In this document: positions 43,052-51,097 of the stretch, piece by piece
Layout: every line of letters begins with the position of its first letter
Position numbering within the stretch: the first letter of the stretch is position 1
Origin: Mycobacterium gallinarum
GTDB taxonomy: Bacteria; Actinomycetota; Actinomycetes; Mycobacteriales; Mycobacteriaceae
NCBI RefSeq assembly: GCF_010726765.1
Contig: NZ_AP022601.1
Span: forward strand, 1,798,001 to 1,862,000
Reading direction: 5' to 3'
Length of the DNA: 64,000 bases
Notes under the pieces: generated by a model
Databases searched by the model: none
What the model was told of the DNA's origin: nothing
The model's input: only the letters and a program-made list of their open reading frames with translations
Program-made: the position numbers and the translations under genes

Positions 43052-43476
43052 GGCCGGACTTCGATGGTGACGACCGTGACGTGCAAGTCGTGCAGCTCCA
43101 CGGCGACGCGACCGGGAATGTCGACGGTGAATTCGAAGCGCTGGTCTGCGGCGGCGGCCACGTCAAAGACATGCTCGGGCACGGAGTGCACGTGCAGGCT
43201 GTCCACCGCGTCGCTGGTCACCTGAAGCACGATCGGCTGGCCCGCGACCGCCTGCACCGTTGCATTTGTGGGTGTCACCACGCCCTTATCGACGGTGACG
43301 TCGATGACCGTCCCGGCCTCAGCGCTCGTAGAAGGTGTCGCCACAGAGGTTTGCGCGGAAGGCGACTGCGCAGCAGAGGATGAGTTCGGCGGCGAGGCTT
43401 CCGAACCACACGCCGCAATGACGGCGACAGCCGCGCCAATTGCACTCGCTCTTAGCCAAATACAGCTTCTACTCAT
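43048..43476 (-). CDS. Cupredoxin-like lipoprotein
   Basis: From ATG 43476 the protein has 142 residues; an in-frame GTG at 43491 would add five. A lipoprotein signal ends VAVIAAC (cysteine 23). A Ser/Pro/Thr linker then precedes a cupredoxin-type beta sandwich (IDVTVDKGVVTPTNATVQAV, QPIVLQVTSDAVDSLHVHS, RFEFTVDIPGRVAVELHDLH). Histidines in HVHSVPEHVFDV and ELHDLHV could bind copper, but the classic C-x-n-H-x-n-M loop of blue copper proteins is absent, as in the EfeO-type cupredoxin-like domains. It lies between ycnI and the membrane-protein gene. Confidence 0.8.
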   Translation of the reverse strand: MSRSCIWLRASAIGAAVAVIAACGSEASPPNSSSAAQSPSAQTSVATPSTSAEAGTVIDVTVDKGVVTPTNATVQAVAGQPIVLQVTSDAVDSLHVHSVPEHVFDVAAAADQRFEFTVDIPGRVAVELHDLHVTVVTIEVRP

Positions 43477-43543
43477 ATCAATTCCGTCCACCCGATAGTT
43501 GTCCTGGAGTGCGCGGTGCGTTCATGCTGGCGCACAACCGCGG

Positions 43544-44257
43544 CTACTCCGTCGCCGTGGAGCGCTCGGGAGTCGCCTCCGCACCAGGTACCGCGGGATG
43601 AGCGGATCGCCGGGCCCGGTCTATCGAGAAGATGCCCAGCGCGACGGCGATTACCGCAAACCCCAGAGCGGTCCAGGCAATCACTGAGGTCATACCGCTC
43701 CCGCCGCTTGTTGCAGTGTTCGAACTCGCGCCGATAGTCACTGTCGGCACCGGGAACTCCGGGTCACTGCCTTCGGGCGCCGGTTCAGTCCAAGCGTCCG
43801 TTTTGCCATCGGCGAAAGTCTGATAGGTCGGCAAAGAGAGCGACTGTACGTCTGGGAGAGGGTTGGCCTCGAGGACGAAATCGTCGAATTGGCCTGGCAT
43901 GATCCCCGGACCGGTCGCGGTCCACGTGACCGAACTGACCACCTCATCGACTCTCGTGCCGTCGTCTCTGTAGATCGGCGGATCCGTCTTCTTCTTCTTG
44001 ATATCGATGTTCCAGCCCGCTACTGGTTGCGGCCTCACAGTCCGGATCTGAACGTCGTCAGGTATCCGAACTTCCACTTTGACGGTGGGGGGGTTATCTG
44101 ACTCCGCGGGCACTCGCAGCGTAATGAGACCCGTCTCCCCCGGTCCCCCTCCGTCGAAGTAGGCATTCACGTGGGCCGCCGCTGAAGGGATTCCAAGCAG
44201 TGCCGCCGCGCCGCTGAGTAGGAAAATTCCGACGATACGCACAAGAGTCTTCAACAC
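43544..44257 (-). CDS. YcnI-family (DUF1775) copper-binding protein
   Basis: The GTG at 44257 follows a GGAGG site by 6-7 bp and gives 237 residues; an ATG 30 bp upstream is in frame but has no ribosome site. The signal peptide ends SAAA, exposing histidine 29 as residue 1 of the mature protein (HVNAYF). Family knowledge: in Bacillus YcnI an N-terminal monohistidine brace binds copper(II), with a conserved glutamate and tryptophan; a tryptophan occurs here in SSVTWTATG. A C-terminal membrane helix (about 192-214) and a cytoplasmic RRS tail complete it. First gene of the operon ycnI, cupredoxin, membrane protein; divergent from blaI. Confidence 0.88.
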   Translation of the reverse strand: MLKTLVRIVGIFLLSGAAALLGIPSAAAHVNAYFDGGGPGETGLITLRVPAESDNPPTVKVEVRIPDDVQIRTVRPQPVAGWNIDIKKKKTDPPIYRDDGTRVDEVVSSVTWTATGPGIMPGQFDDFVLEANPLPDVQSLSLPTYQTFADGKTDAWTEPAPEGSDPEFPVPTVTIGASSNTATSGGSGMTSVIAWTALGFAVIAVALGIFSIDRARRSAHPAVPGAEATPERSTATE

Positions 44258-44643
44258 AGACCACCTCCGTTTGTGAATAGCAGTCATCGAATCGACATCG
44301 AATGTGCCTGCCTCAGTTCGGAATTGTCCCTGCGCAACGTACGGTCGCTTACGTCCACACCATCTCTCCCATATGTGATGGCAGTACGTGGCGGAGGCTC
44401 TTCCTCACCGAGGGCACAGTCTACGGGGTAAGACCGTAGATGGGTGTCGATGAGATGCGGCGGGTCGCGATCAAGCGCCGCATGGATCGCGCCCGCCTGC
44501 GATCGTCGTCGCCCGGTCCTTGTCCGACTTACCTGTGTCGCGCGTGCGTGTCACACCGCTTGACCCCGACGACAGCTACATTGTGTCGAAGGATCAGTCG
44601 AGTGACGCGGTGGACGTCGGACCGTGTCGATGCGGAGTACGAC
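44258..44643. other. 386-bp divergent regulatory gap between ycnI and blaI
   Basis: The gap carries the inverted-repeat operator at 44420-44440 and, on the minus strand, TAGACT (44423-44418) as a -10 candidate for ycnI that overlaps the operator. The frame of blaI stays open leftwards to an ATG at 44440, but the extra 68 residues are basic, cysteine-containing and absent from the BlaI fold. Nothing else is recognised. Confidence 0.6.
44420..44440. promoter_or_regulatory. BlaI/CopY-type operator (copy 1)
   Basis: TCTACGG at 44420-44426 and CCGTAGA at 44434-44440 form a perfect 7-bp inverted repeat with a 7-bp spacer. The same arms and spacing recur at 46120-46142. Dyads of this size bind BlaI/MecI/CopY-family repressors, and a blaI gene lies 204 bp downstream. 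Confidence 0.75.
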
Positions 44644-45018
44644 ATGCAGCAGCGAGCTTTCGGTGACCTGGAGGCCGTCATCATGGACCTCGTTTGGGAC
44701 TACGACGATCCCGTGACGGTGCGTCAGATCTTTGACGAACTCTCCGCCGACCGCCAGATCGCCTACACCACCGTGATGTCGACGATGGACAACCTCTATC
44801 GCAAGGAGTGGCTGAGCCGTGAACGCAGCGGCAAGGCGTACATGTATCGCCCTGTGATGAGTCGCGAAGAGCGTTCCGCTCGACTGATGCGCGCTGCATT
44901 CGAGACGGGCGGGGACACCAATGCCGTGTTGGCCTTCTTCGTCGAGCAAATGAGCGCTGAAGAATCCGCGCAATTGCGTTCAGCGTTGCGTCGTGGTGGT
45001 AACCGGCGGCGCCGATGA
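44644..45018 (+). CDS. BlaI/MecI/CopY-family transcriptional repressor
   Basis: From ATG 44644 the protein has 124 residues, the normal length of the family. The winged-helix DNA-binding domain (MQQRAFGDLEAVIMDLVWDY, PVTVRQIFDELSADR, IAYTTVMSTMDNLYRKEWL) is followed by the dimerisation helices (NAVLAFFVEQMSAEESAQLR). Its ATGA overlap with an M56 peptidase gene is the classical repressor-sensor pair. BlaI types respond to beta-lactams or cell-wall stress through M56 proteolysis; CopY types respond to copper. The neighbours here favour copper or envelope stress, but the signal is not known. Confidence 0.92.
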   Translation: MQQRAFGDLEAVIMDLVWDYDDPVTVRQIFDELSADRQIAYTTVMSTMDNLYRKEWLSRERSGKAYMYRPVMSREERSARLMRAAFETGGDTNAVLAFFVEQMSAEESAQLRSALRRGGNRRRR

Positions 45019-45938
45019 CGACCGGCTTATGGCTACTGCTCTACGGCGCCGCGCTGGCCTGGCTTTCTCCGACACTTCTGCGACGGCTCACCAAGTCCGG
45101 CGTCAGCCCTCAGATGGGAGTGGCGGTGTGGTTGACGGCGATCGCAGCGACGCTCATCGCATGGGTCATCGCCGTAGTGCTCATCGGTCTGGCAGCTATC
45201 GACGGGGTGTTGGGCACGTCGGCGGTCACCTTGTGCCTCGAGTTGTTCGGTCTTTCCGAGCATGGGGGGCTCCCCGGCCTGAGTGGATCGATCGCGTTGA
45301 CGATCGTAGGCATCAGCGCGTTGATCGTTTTCCTGTTGAGAACGAGTCGGTCGGTCACACAGCTGAGGTCGCGAAGCCGCGAGCACGCGAATGAAGTGCT
45401 GCTGGTGGGCCGGCGGACCGCGCGCCCCGGCGTTGTGGTCGTCGACGCCCAGAGATCGGCGGCCTACTGCGTTTCCGGGCGCCCTCCCGCAATTGTGGTA
45501 ACCAGTGCGGCTTGGTCATCTTTGGCCAGCTCCGAGCTTTCCGCTGTCTTGGCGCATGAGCAGGCACATATCGCTGGTCGGCACCACCAGCTACTGATGG
45601 TGCTGCGTGCGATGGCGGCGGCCCTCCCGCGACTGCCCTTGATGCAGCAGAGTGCTCTCACGGTTGCTGAATTGCTGGAGATGTGTGCCGACGATGCCGC
45701 TGCTCGGCGACACGGCGCCGACCCGATTCTGGGCGGGTTACTTGCCATGGCTGAACCGCACCACACAATCCCGGCCGAAGGACTGGCAGCGGCGAACACC
45801 GCGGTAGCAGCGCGAGCGATGCGGCTTGCTCAGCCTGCGCGCGGGCGTGCCAAGTGGAGCCAGAGACTGATACTCGCGCTGAGCATGTCGCTGATGCTCA
45901 GCGCGCCTGCCCTCATCGAACTGCTGTGTCATCACTGA
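45015..45938 (+). CDS. M56-family membrane metallopeptidase (BlaR1-like without sensor domain)
   Basis: The 307-residue protein has three N-terminal membrane helices (about 5-25, 35-60, 90-108), the zinc motif HEQAH (residues 181-185) with a downstream acidic ligand region (AELLEMCADDAA), and a last helix near 285-303. It lacks the penicillin-binding sensor of true BlaR1, as do the mycobacterial BlaI-linked M56 proteins. It probably cleaves or relieves the BlaI repressor encoded just upstream. The start overlaps the blaI stop (ATGA). Confidence 0.9.
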   Translation: MTTGLWLLLYGAALAWLSPTLLRRLTKSGVSPQMGVAVWLTAIAATLIAWVIAVVLIGLAAIDGVLGTSAVTLCLELFGLSEHGGLPGLSGSIALTIVGISALIVFLLRTSRSVTQLRSRSREHANEVLLVGRRTARPGVVVVDAQRSAAYCVSGRPPAIVVTSAAWSSLASSELSAVLAHEQAHIAGRHHQLLMVLRAMAAALPRLPLMQQSALTVAELLEMCADDAAARRHGADPILGGLLAMAEPHHTIPAEGLAAANTAVAARAMRLAQPARGRAKWSQRLILALSMSLMLSAPALIELLCHH

Positions 45939-45991
45939 GTAGCGGCGGGAATGTTGGCCAGACATCTGCTGCGCGCTTCGGAGCGCCCTCA

Positions 45992-46011
45992 CCTGTGATT
46001 CCCATCACAGG
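45992..46011. promoter_or_regulatory. CRP-consensus palindrome (or short terminator hairpin)
   Basis: CCTGTGATTCCCATCACAGG contains TGTGA-N6-TCACA exactly, the consensus for mycobacterial CRP. It is a perfect 8-bp inverted repeat with a 4-nt loop, 53 bp after the M56 stop, so it could equally be a terminator hairpin. Confidence 0.5.
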
Positions 46012-46119
46012 CCGACAGTCGCCAGGATTACCCGCCGCCGCACGTATGCGAGCAAGAAGGCGCGGCGGTGTCTGAAGCAACAGCATGGGTACTGGGTGTC
46101 GATTCAGTAAGCAATTGAA

Positions 46120-46142
46120 ATCTACGGAGTAGAACCGTAGAT
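46120..46142. promoter_or_regulatory. BlaI/CopY-type operator (copy 2)
   Basis: ATCTACGG at 46120-46127 and CCGTAGAT at 46135-46142 form a perfect 8-bp inverted repeat with a 7-bp spacer. The inner seven bases of each arm are identical to copy 1. It lies 199 bp upstream of the lpqS-like gene and between candidate -35 and -10 elements. Confidence 0.75.
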
Positions 46143-46340
46143 AACCAGCATGTATGCCGAAGCTGCCACGTGAGAATTTCGTCAAACGCATTACTAGTCA
46201 ATGACACTCGGATACTTGCTGAACGGTCCGTGATGCGCGGAAAATCACCAATATGCGCGCATTGCGGCGCGATCACAAGACGGCGTCGAATCAGCCGGTC
46301 CGCAAATCGGGCTCAATCCGCTGCTACAGTCGGCTGCATT

Positions 46341-46751
46341 GTGAGGTACAAAGACGCCCGACAGAATGCGCGATGGCACGCCGTCGTCGCAGTCTCGGTC
46401 GCGTTCGTCGTGCTGATCTCGGCCACCGGATGGAAGCTCACCGAGCACGAGCATCCGGCGCATCATGGCCCGCACGTACTAGCCTCCAGTATCTTCACCG
46501 ACTCTGCCGCCGTGATCGAGCATCCGCACGTGCAGGACGGTTCCGTCCCCATCACACCTGACACCTTCGCCGAAGCCCCCCTGCCACGTACAGCTACGTT
46601 GCTGGTCGCAATCGGCCTCGTCGCCGTCATCGGCGCGGCATTCTCCTGGTGGGCGACGGGTGCACCTGCTGTTATTCGAGGCCCTCCAAGACGGGGTGGT
46701 TCCGTCGCCGGGCAGCAGCTGCTGCTTCGACTCTGCATCGCGCGCCGCTGA
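46341..46751 (+). CDS. LpqS-like His-rich membrane-anchored protein
   Basis: From GTG 46341 the protein has 136 residues: an N-terminal membrane helix (about 12-32), an external part rich in histidine (EHEHPAHHGPH, later EHPHVQDG), a second hydrophobic stretch (TATLLVAIGLVAVIGAAFSW) and the ending GQQLLLRLCIARR. That ending and the His pattern match the actinobacterial LpqS/DUF2946-like group. In M. tuberculosis lpqS is copper-inducible and is followed by cysK2 and an MFS gene, the exact order seen here. No lipobox cysteine is present, so it is not a lipoprotein. The start is uncertain; the frame is open upstream to 46170. Confidence 0.7.
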   Translation: MRYKDARQNARWHAVVAVSVAFVVLISATGWKLTEHEHPAHHGPHVLASSIFTDSAAVIEHPHVQDGSVPITPDTFAEAPLPRTATLLVAIGLVAVIGAAFSWWATGAPAVIRGPPRRGGSVAGQQLLLRLCIARR

Positions 46752-46857
46752 TTCGGTAGCGCCAGATTCGCGCCCCTTGGCGCGGGTCGGTGAACGCTAC
46801 CCATGTCAGCCGCCGCGGCAAAGAACGTCGTGGCATCACCGAAAGTGACCCACGTTC

Positions 46858-47967
46858 ATGAGCCCTGCTCTGTCCGTTCACTCGCCACACCACTACGCCG
46901 TCCATCATCAACACCTGCGTCGCTTCGACAAGCCCGGCACGATGATCGGAAATACACCTGTCTTGAGGATTGCGGCGCCGTTCACTGACGACAATCGCGG
47001 GTTTTGGGCCAAACTCGAAGGGTTCAACCCCGGTGGGATGAAGGACCGTCCCGCCCTACACATGGTCGAACAAGGCCGCGCCCGCGGCGACTTACGGTCC
47101 GGCAGCCGCATCGTCGAATCAACAAGCGGCACATTGGGACTGGGGCTGGCCCTGGCCGGCACCGTGTATGGCCACCCAGTGACTCTGGTCACCGATCCCG
47201 GGCTCGAGCCGATCATCTCGCGGATGCTGACCGCCTACGGCGCCGACGTCGACGTCGTCACCGAACCGCATCTTGAAGGTGGGTGGCAGCAGGCGCGACG
47301 TAATCGAGTGATGGAGATCCTCGAATCAGACCCCGACGCGTGGTATCCGGACCAATACAACAATCCCGACAATGTCGACGCCTACCGGGGTCTGGCCGAA
47401 GAGCTGTCAGCGCAACTGGGCACCATCGACACCCTCGTCTGCTCTGTCGGCACCGGAGGACATTCGGCCGGGATAGCACGGGTGCTCCGCGAAACCAATC
47501 CCGAACTGCAGCTCATCGGCGTTGACACCATCGGCTCAACCATCTTCGGTCAGCCGGCACGGCCCCGATTGATGCGAGGGTTGGGGTCAAGTATCTACCC
47601 TCGCAATGTGGACTACGCCGCCTTCGATGAAGTTCACTGGGTCGCTCCCGAGCAGGCCGTATGGGCATGCCGCACGCTGGCCGCTACCCACTACGCCACA
47701 GGCGGCTGGAGTGTTGGCGCGGTCGCTCTGGTCGCCGGTTGGGTCGCTAGGACCAATCCGTCCAGCGCAACCATTGCGGCGGTCTTTCCCGATGGGCCGC
47801 AACGCTACTTCGACACCATCTACAACGATGATTACTGCAGCGCCAACGGACTGCTTGCCAGCAGCCCGCCGCGAAGTCCAGAACTCATCACCGATCCACG
47901 CAATCACGTCGTCACGTCCTGGACACGTACGTCATCAATCACAGATCCGACGGTGGTGTCGCGATGA
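46858..47967 (+). CDS. cysK2: CysK2-type PLP-dependent cysteine/S-sulfocysteine synthase
   Basis: The 369-residue fold-type II PLP enzyme has its Schiff-base lysine 62 in [13 protein letters not shown], the substrate loop [15 protein letters not shown] and the phosphate-binding [14 protein letters not shown]. It is longer than CysK or CysM. The context, between an lpqS-like gene and an MFS gene, is that of M. tuberculosis cysK2, whose product makes S-sulfocysteine from O-phosphoserine and thiosulfate. The same role here is inferred from synteny. The 106-bp gap before it has a small CGCGCC-cctt-GGCGCG hairpin (46769-46784). Confidence 0.8.
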   Translation: MSPALSVHSPHHYAVHHQHLRRFDKPGTMIGNTPVLRIAAPFTDDNRGFWAKLEGFNPGGMKDRPALHMVEQGRARGDLRSGSRIVESTSGTLGLGLALAGTVYGHPVTLVTDPGLEPIISRMLTAYGADVDVVTEPHLEGGWQQARRNRVMEILESDPDAWYPDQYNNPDNVDAYRGLAEELSAQLGTIDTLVCSVGTGGHSAGIARVLRETNPELQLIGVDTIGSTIFGQPARPRLMRGLGSSIYPRNVDYAAFDEVHWVAPEQAVWACRTLAATHYATGGWSVGAVALVAGWVARTNPSSATIAAVFPDGPQRYFDTIYNDDYCSANGLLASSPPRSPELITDPRNHVVTSWTRTSSITDPTVVSR

Positions 47968-49238
47968 GCTTCATCGCGCAGTTTCGCAGCTTCGGCTGGC
48001 CAAGCCGGTTGTTGATGGTCAATCAGTTCGGCATCAACCTCGGTTTCTACATGCTGATGCCCTATCTCGCCGGCTACCTCGCCGGTCCGCTGGGGCTTGC
48101 CGCGTGGGCGATCGGACTGGTCCTTGGCGTGCGGAACTTCTCGCAGCAGGGCATGTTCATCGTCGGCGGCACGCTCGCTGACCGTCTCGGTTTCAAGCCG
48201 CTGATCGTCGCCGGGTGCTTACTCCGCACCGCCGGATTCGCCCTGCTAGTGGTCGCCGATTCGCTACCTGCCGTGCTGATCGCCTCTGCGGCAACAGGTT
48301 TCGCGGGTGCTCTGTTCAATCCAGCTGTTCGCGCCTACCTCGCCGCCGATTCAGGACCACGCCGCGTCGAAGCGTTCGCGACATTCAACATCTTCTATCA
48401 AGCGGGAATACTGGCCGGGCCGTTGGTGGGGCTTGCGCTGTTGGCCCTCGACTTTCGCATCGTCGCAGCATCGGCTGCGGCCGTCTTCGCGATTCTGACC
48501 GTGGCCCAACTGTTCGCACTACCGCAGCATCGTGGGACGCCGCAGACCGAGAAGAGCACCGTTCTGCAGGACTGGCGGACCGTCCTCGCCAACCGATCCT
48601 TCCTGCTTTTCGCCACCGCGATGATCGGCTCCTACATTCTGTCCTTCCAGGTGTACCTGGCGCTGCCGTTACACGCCAAAATCCTCGTACCCGCGCATGA
48701 ATCCCTTGTCGTGGCAATGGTCTTCGTCGTGTCGGGGCTTGTGGCCGTTGCCGGACAGCTGCGCATCACCCGATGGTTCACCAGGCGTTGGGGGTCCGGG
48801 CACTCGCTGGTGATCGGCATGCTGATCCTCGCCGCAGCATTCACGCCGATGATCTTCATTCCCAACGGAGCACGGTTCGGCGAGCTCGCCGCAGTCATAG
48901 CCCTGGTCGTTGCGGCAGCAGTACTTGCTGTCGGCTCCGCGGCAGTGTTTCCCTTCGAGATGGATGTCGTCGTCTCACTGGCCGGTAACCGATTGGTCGG
49001 TACGCACTACGGCTTCTACAACACGATCGTGGGCATCGGCATTCTGGCAGGCAATCTGGCCACCGGCGCGCTGATGCAAGCCGCGCGCACCGCTGGCCAT
49101 GAAGAACTCATCTGGCTCGCGTTGACGGCGGTCGGGTTGGCGGCTGCCGCGGCGCTCTACCGGCTCGACCGCGCAGGACGAATGGTCCCCGAATTGCCAA
49201 GCACCCCAGGGTATATCGCTCAAACACGAAAAACATAG
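47964..49238 (+). CDS. Major facilitator superfamily transporter
   Basis: The 424-residue protein has twelve predicted helices, with the loop motif [17 protein letters not shown] after the second helix (the G-x-x-x-D-R-x-G-R/K type motif A). It starts in an ATGA overlap with cysK2. The M. tuberculosis counterpart (Rv0849 position) is an unassigned MFS exporter. Cargo unknown; a thiol, metal-thiol or cysteine derivative would fit the context but is speculation. Confidence 0.9.
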   Translation: MSFIAQFRSFGWPSRLLMVNQFGINLGFYMLMPYLAGYLAGPLGLAAWAIGLVLGVRNFSQQGMFIVGGTLADRLGFKPLIVAGCLLRTAGFALLVVADSLPAVLIASAATGFAGALFNPAVRAYLAADSGPRRVEAFATFNIFYQAGILAGPLVGLALLALDFRIVAASAAAVFAILTVAQLFALPQHRGTPQTEKSTVLQDWRTVLANRSFLLFATAMIGSYILSFQVYLALPLHAKILVPAHESLVVAMVFVVSGLVAVAGQLRITRWFTRRWGSGHSLVIGMLILAAAFTPMIFIPNGARFGELAAVIALVVAAAVLAVGSAAVFPFEMDVVVSLAGNRLVGTHYGFYNTIVGIGILAGNLATGALMQAARTAGHEELIWLALTAVGLAAAAALYRLDRAGRMVPELPSTPGYIAQTRKT

Positions 49239-49362
49239 GCGTCGAGTTGGCCGCGATAACAGTTGAGGGCGCGGAGCTGAATGCTGAAGGTCCACAGGAG
49301 AGTGAGTACATGCGGCGAGCCCGTCCCGGCTGAAAATACCCTGAAAGCCCGGCTATTTCGGC

Positions 49363-50766
49363 TTACCGTTTCCCGCCATTTCCGTTGGCGTTCCCTTTGT
49401 TTCCGTTTCCGTTCCCGTTGTTTCCGTTGCCGGTCTTCCGATCGCCAGCACCCCTGGCGCCATTGATGATGCCGTTTTCGTCGCCGCGGCTGACACTGCC
49501 GGAACCATTCCCGCTGGCGCTGCCGCCTGAGCCGCGACCGCTGAAGCTGCCCGTGCGGCGTAGTTCGGGTGGCCTCGCTACCTCCACCACGCGTGTTGGC
49601 GAGGGCTGTTCCGCCTCCACAAGCACCACGACGGGCACAGGAGAGGGAGGAACGGTCGGCGCTGTCGACAGGGGAACTTCTGTCACCCCAATAGGGGAAG
49701 GCACTGGGGTGCTGACGCTGAAGGTTTCGGGCGCGGTCGTGGGTGTCGTCGACAACGGATTCGACGTTAAGGCAAGCACCGCCAGTGCCACCGCTCCTAG
49801 TAGGACACCGGACCCGGCAACTTTGAGCACCCGCTCCGGTGAGCGTTTGACCGAGGCAGCCGGCACCGCATTCACCACTGCCGAGCTCTTGCGTCGAACT
49901 CCGAATACCCTCGGCGATCGCCCATGAGCAATTGCCGGAACGGGACTGACGAGGGCCGTCGTATCTCCGTCCAACGCCGTCCGCATAGCATCGGCGCTAC
50001 CGAATCGCCGGAGCGGATCTGGTGACATCGCACGCTCGATCACGTCGGCAAGCACTGGATCGATGTCTGGACGCAAATCCTTCAGTGGGAGTGGACGGCC
50101 CTCGATGATCGCATGGGCCAGCGGCATTATGTCCTCTTGCGAGAACGGCTTTTGACCCGTCAGCGCCTCATACCCAACGACACCGACGGCGTAGAGATCG
50201 TCATCAACGGATGCAGGCTTGCCGCTAACCCTGTCTGGGCTCATGTAGGCCAGCGTGCCGACGATATGACCAGTCGTCGTATGGACAGATGTGGCGGTCT
50301 TCACAATTCCGAAATCGGCAACTTTGACGGTGCCCGATGGCGCGACCAGCAAATTGCCGGGCTTGATGTCACGATGCAGCATTCCCGCATCGTGCGCGAC
50401 GGCAAGAGCCGCGAGCACGTCGCGCAGCGCCGCAAAAGTCTGCGCCTCAGAAAGCGGTCCGAGCGCTATCTGGTCGCCGAGGGTGTCGCCCGGCAGTCGC
50501 TCCATCACGATGAACGGAGTCTCGTTGTCGTTGCCAATGTCGTACACCCGGACAATGTTTGGGTGGTTGAGACCGGCCGCCGCGCGCGCCTCGATTTCGA
50601 ACCGTTGCCGGACGTCGGCTTGCGAGCTCAGACCCCGGCGAAGGAGCTTGATAGCCACGGGGCGGCTCAAGCGAGTGTCCCAGCCGTCACACACTTCGGC
50701 GGTAGCACCGAACCCCAGCACGTCGCGAAGTTCGTAGCGTCCGCCAAGCAGCCCGACGCCGTTCAT
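49363..50766 (-). CDS. Transmembrane Ser/Thr protein kinase with Gly-Asn-rich tail
   Basis: From ATG 50766 the protein has 467 residues; an in-frame start 16 codons earlier is less likely. The kinase domain (about 10-265) has GFGATAEV (glycine loop), K40 in VAIK, HRDIKPGN (131-138) and DFG (151-153). A juxtamembrane basic stretch (RKSSAV) precedes one membrane helix (about 320-338). The external part is Pro/Thr-rich (PTTAPETFSVSTPVPSP), then Ser/Gly-rich, and ends in a low-complexity GNGN tail (about 445-467). It belongs to the mycobacterial Pkn family; no specific Pkn is assigned. It is convergent with the MFS gene. Confidence 0.9.
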   Translation of the reverse strand: MNGVGLLGGRYELRDVLGFGATAEVCDGWDTRLSRPVAIKLLRRGLSSQADVRQRFEIEARAAAGLNHPNIVRVYDIGNDNETPFIVMERLPGDTLGDQIALGPLSEAQTFAALRDVLAALAVAHDAGMLHRDIKPGNLLVAPSGTVKVADFGIVKTATSVHTTTGHIVGTLAYMSPDRVSGKPASVDDDLYAVGVVGYEALTGQKPFSQEDIMPLAHAIIEGRPLPLKDLRPDIDPVLADVIERAMSPDPLRRFGSADAMRTALDGDTTALVSPVPAIAHGRSPRVFGVRRKSSAVVNAVPAASVKRSPERVLKVAGSGVLLGAVALAVLALTSNPLSTTPTTAPETFSVSTPVPSPIGVTEVPLSTAPTVPPSPVPVVVLVEAEQPSPTRVVEVARPPELRRTGSFSGRGSGGSASGNGSGSVSRGDENGIINGARGAGDRKTGNGNNGNGNGNKGNANGNGGKR

Positions 50767-50895
50767 GACCGTTAGGTATCCGTAATGTCCGCAGTACAAA
50801 CCCTCATCAAACAATTAATTGACGGTGCCGCTAACTGGCCTCCGGGATGCAGGACCGGCCTGTGATGGCGCCAGCATCATGTCCCCGACCAATAG

Positions 50896-50925
50896 AAATC
50901 CCGCTCGGCTACCGCCGGCGGGTTT
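50896..50925 (-). terminator. Terminator hairpin after tRNA-Pro
   Basis: AAATCCCGC (50896-50904) and GCGGGTTT (50918-50925) pair with one bulged base, 8 bp beyond the 3' end of the leftward tRNA gene. The A/T flanks make it an intrinsic-terminator-like hairpin. Confidence 0.55.
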
Positions 50926-50933
50926 CGATTTTG

Positions 50934-51007
<74 letters not shown>

Positions 51008-51097
51008 CGGTGCTGCCGGGATCGCCGGCAGCAGATCGAAAGCCTACCGCAGCGCGCCGTCACAATTGCAATCGCTCGGGCCGGGTACTCGCCACCT

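Larger units (their letters stand above)
45939..46340. other. 402-bp regulatory gap upstream of the lpqS-like gene
   Basis: It contains a CRP-like palindrome (45992-46011), the second BlaI-type operator (46120-46142) with TTGAAA at 46115-46120 and TAGATA at 46138-46143 as a possible 17-bp-spaced promoter, and TACAGT (46325-46330) as a -10 just before the GTG. Two very short frames (46154-46204 and 46201-46233, the first ending in an ATGA overlap with the second) could be leader peptides but have no further support. Confidence 0.55.

Noticed and set aside
46154..46233. Two very short overlapping frames as leader peptides before the lpqS-like gene
   Set aside because: They are 16 and 10 codons with no ribosome site and no regulatory codon run, so kept only as a remark in the gap entry.
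46080..46340. RicR-type copper box upstream of the lpqS-like gene
   Set aside because: GGGTA and GGGTG words occur near 46087-46099 in the same orientation only; the palindrome needed for RicR is missing.
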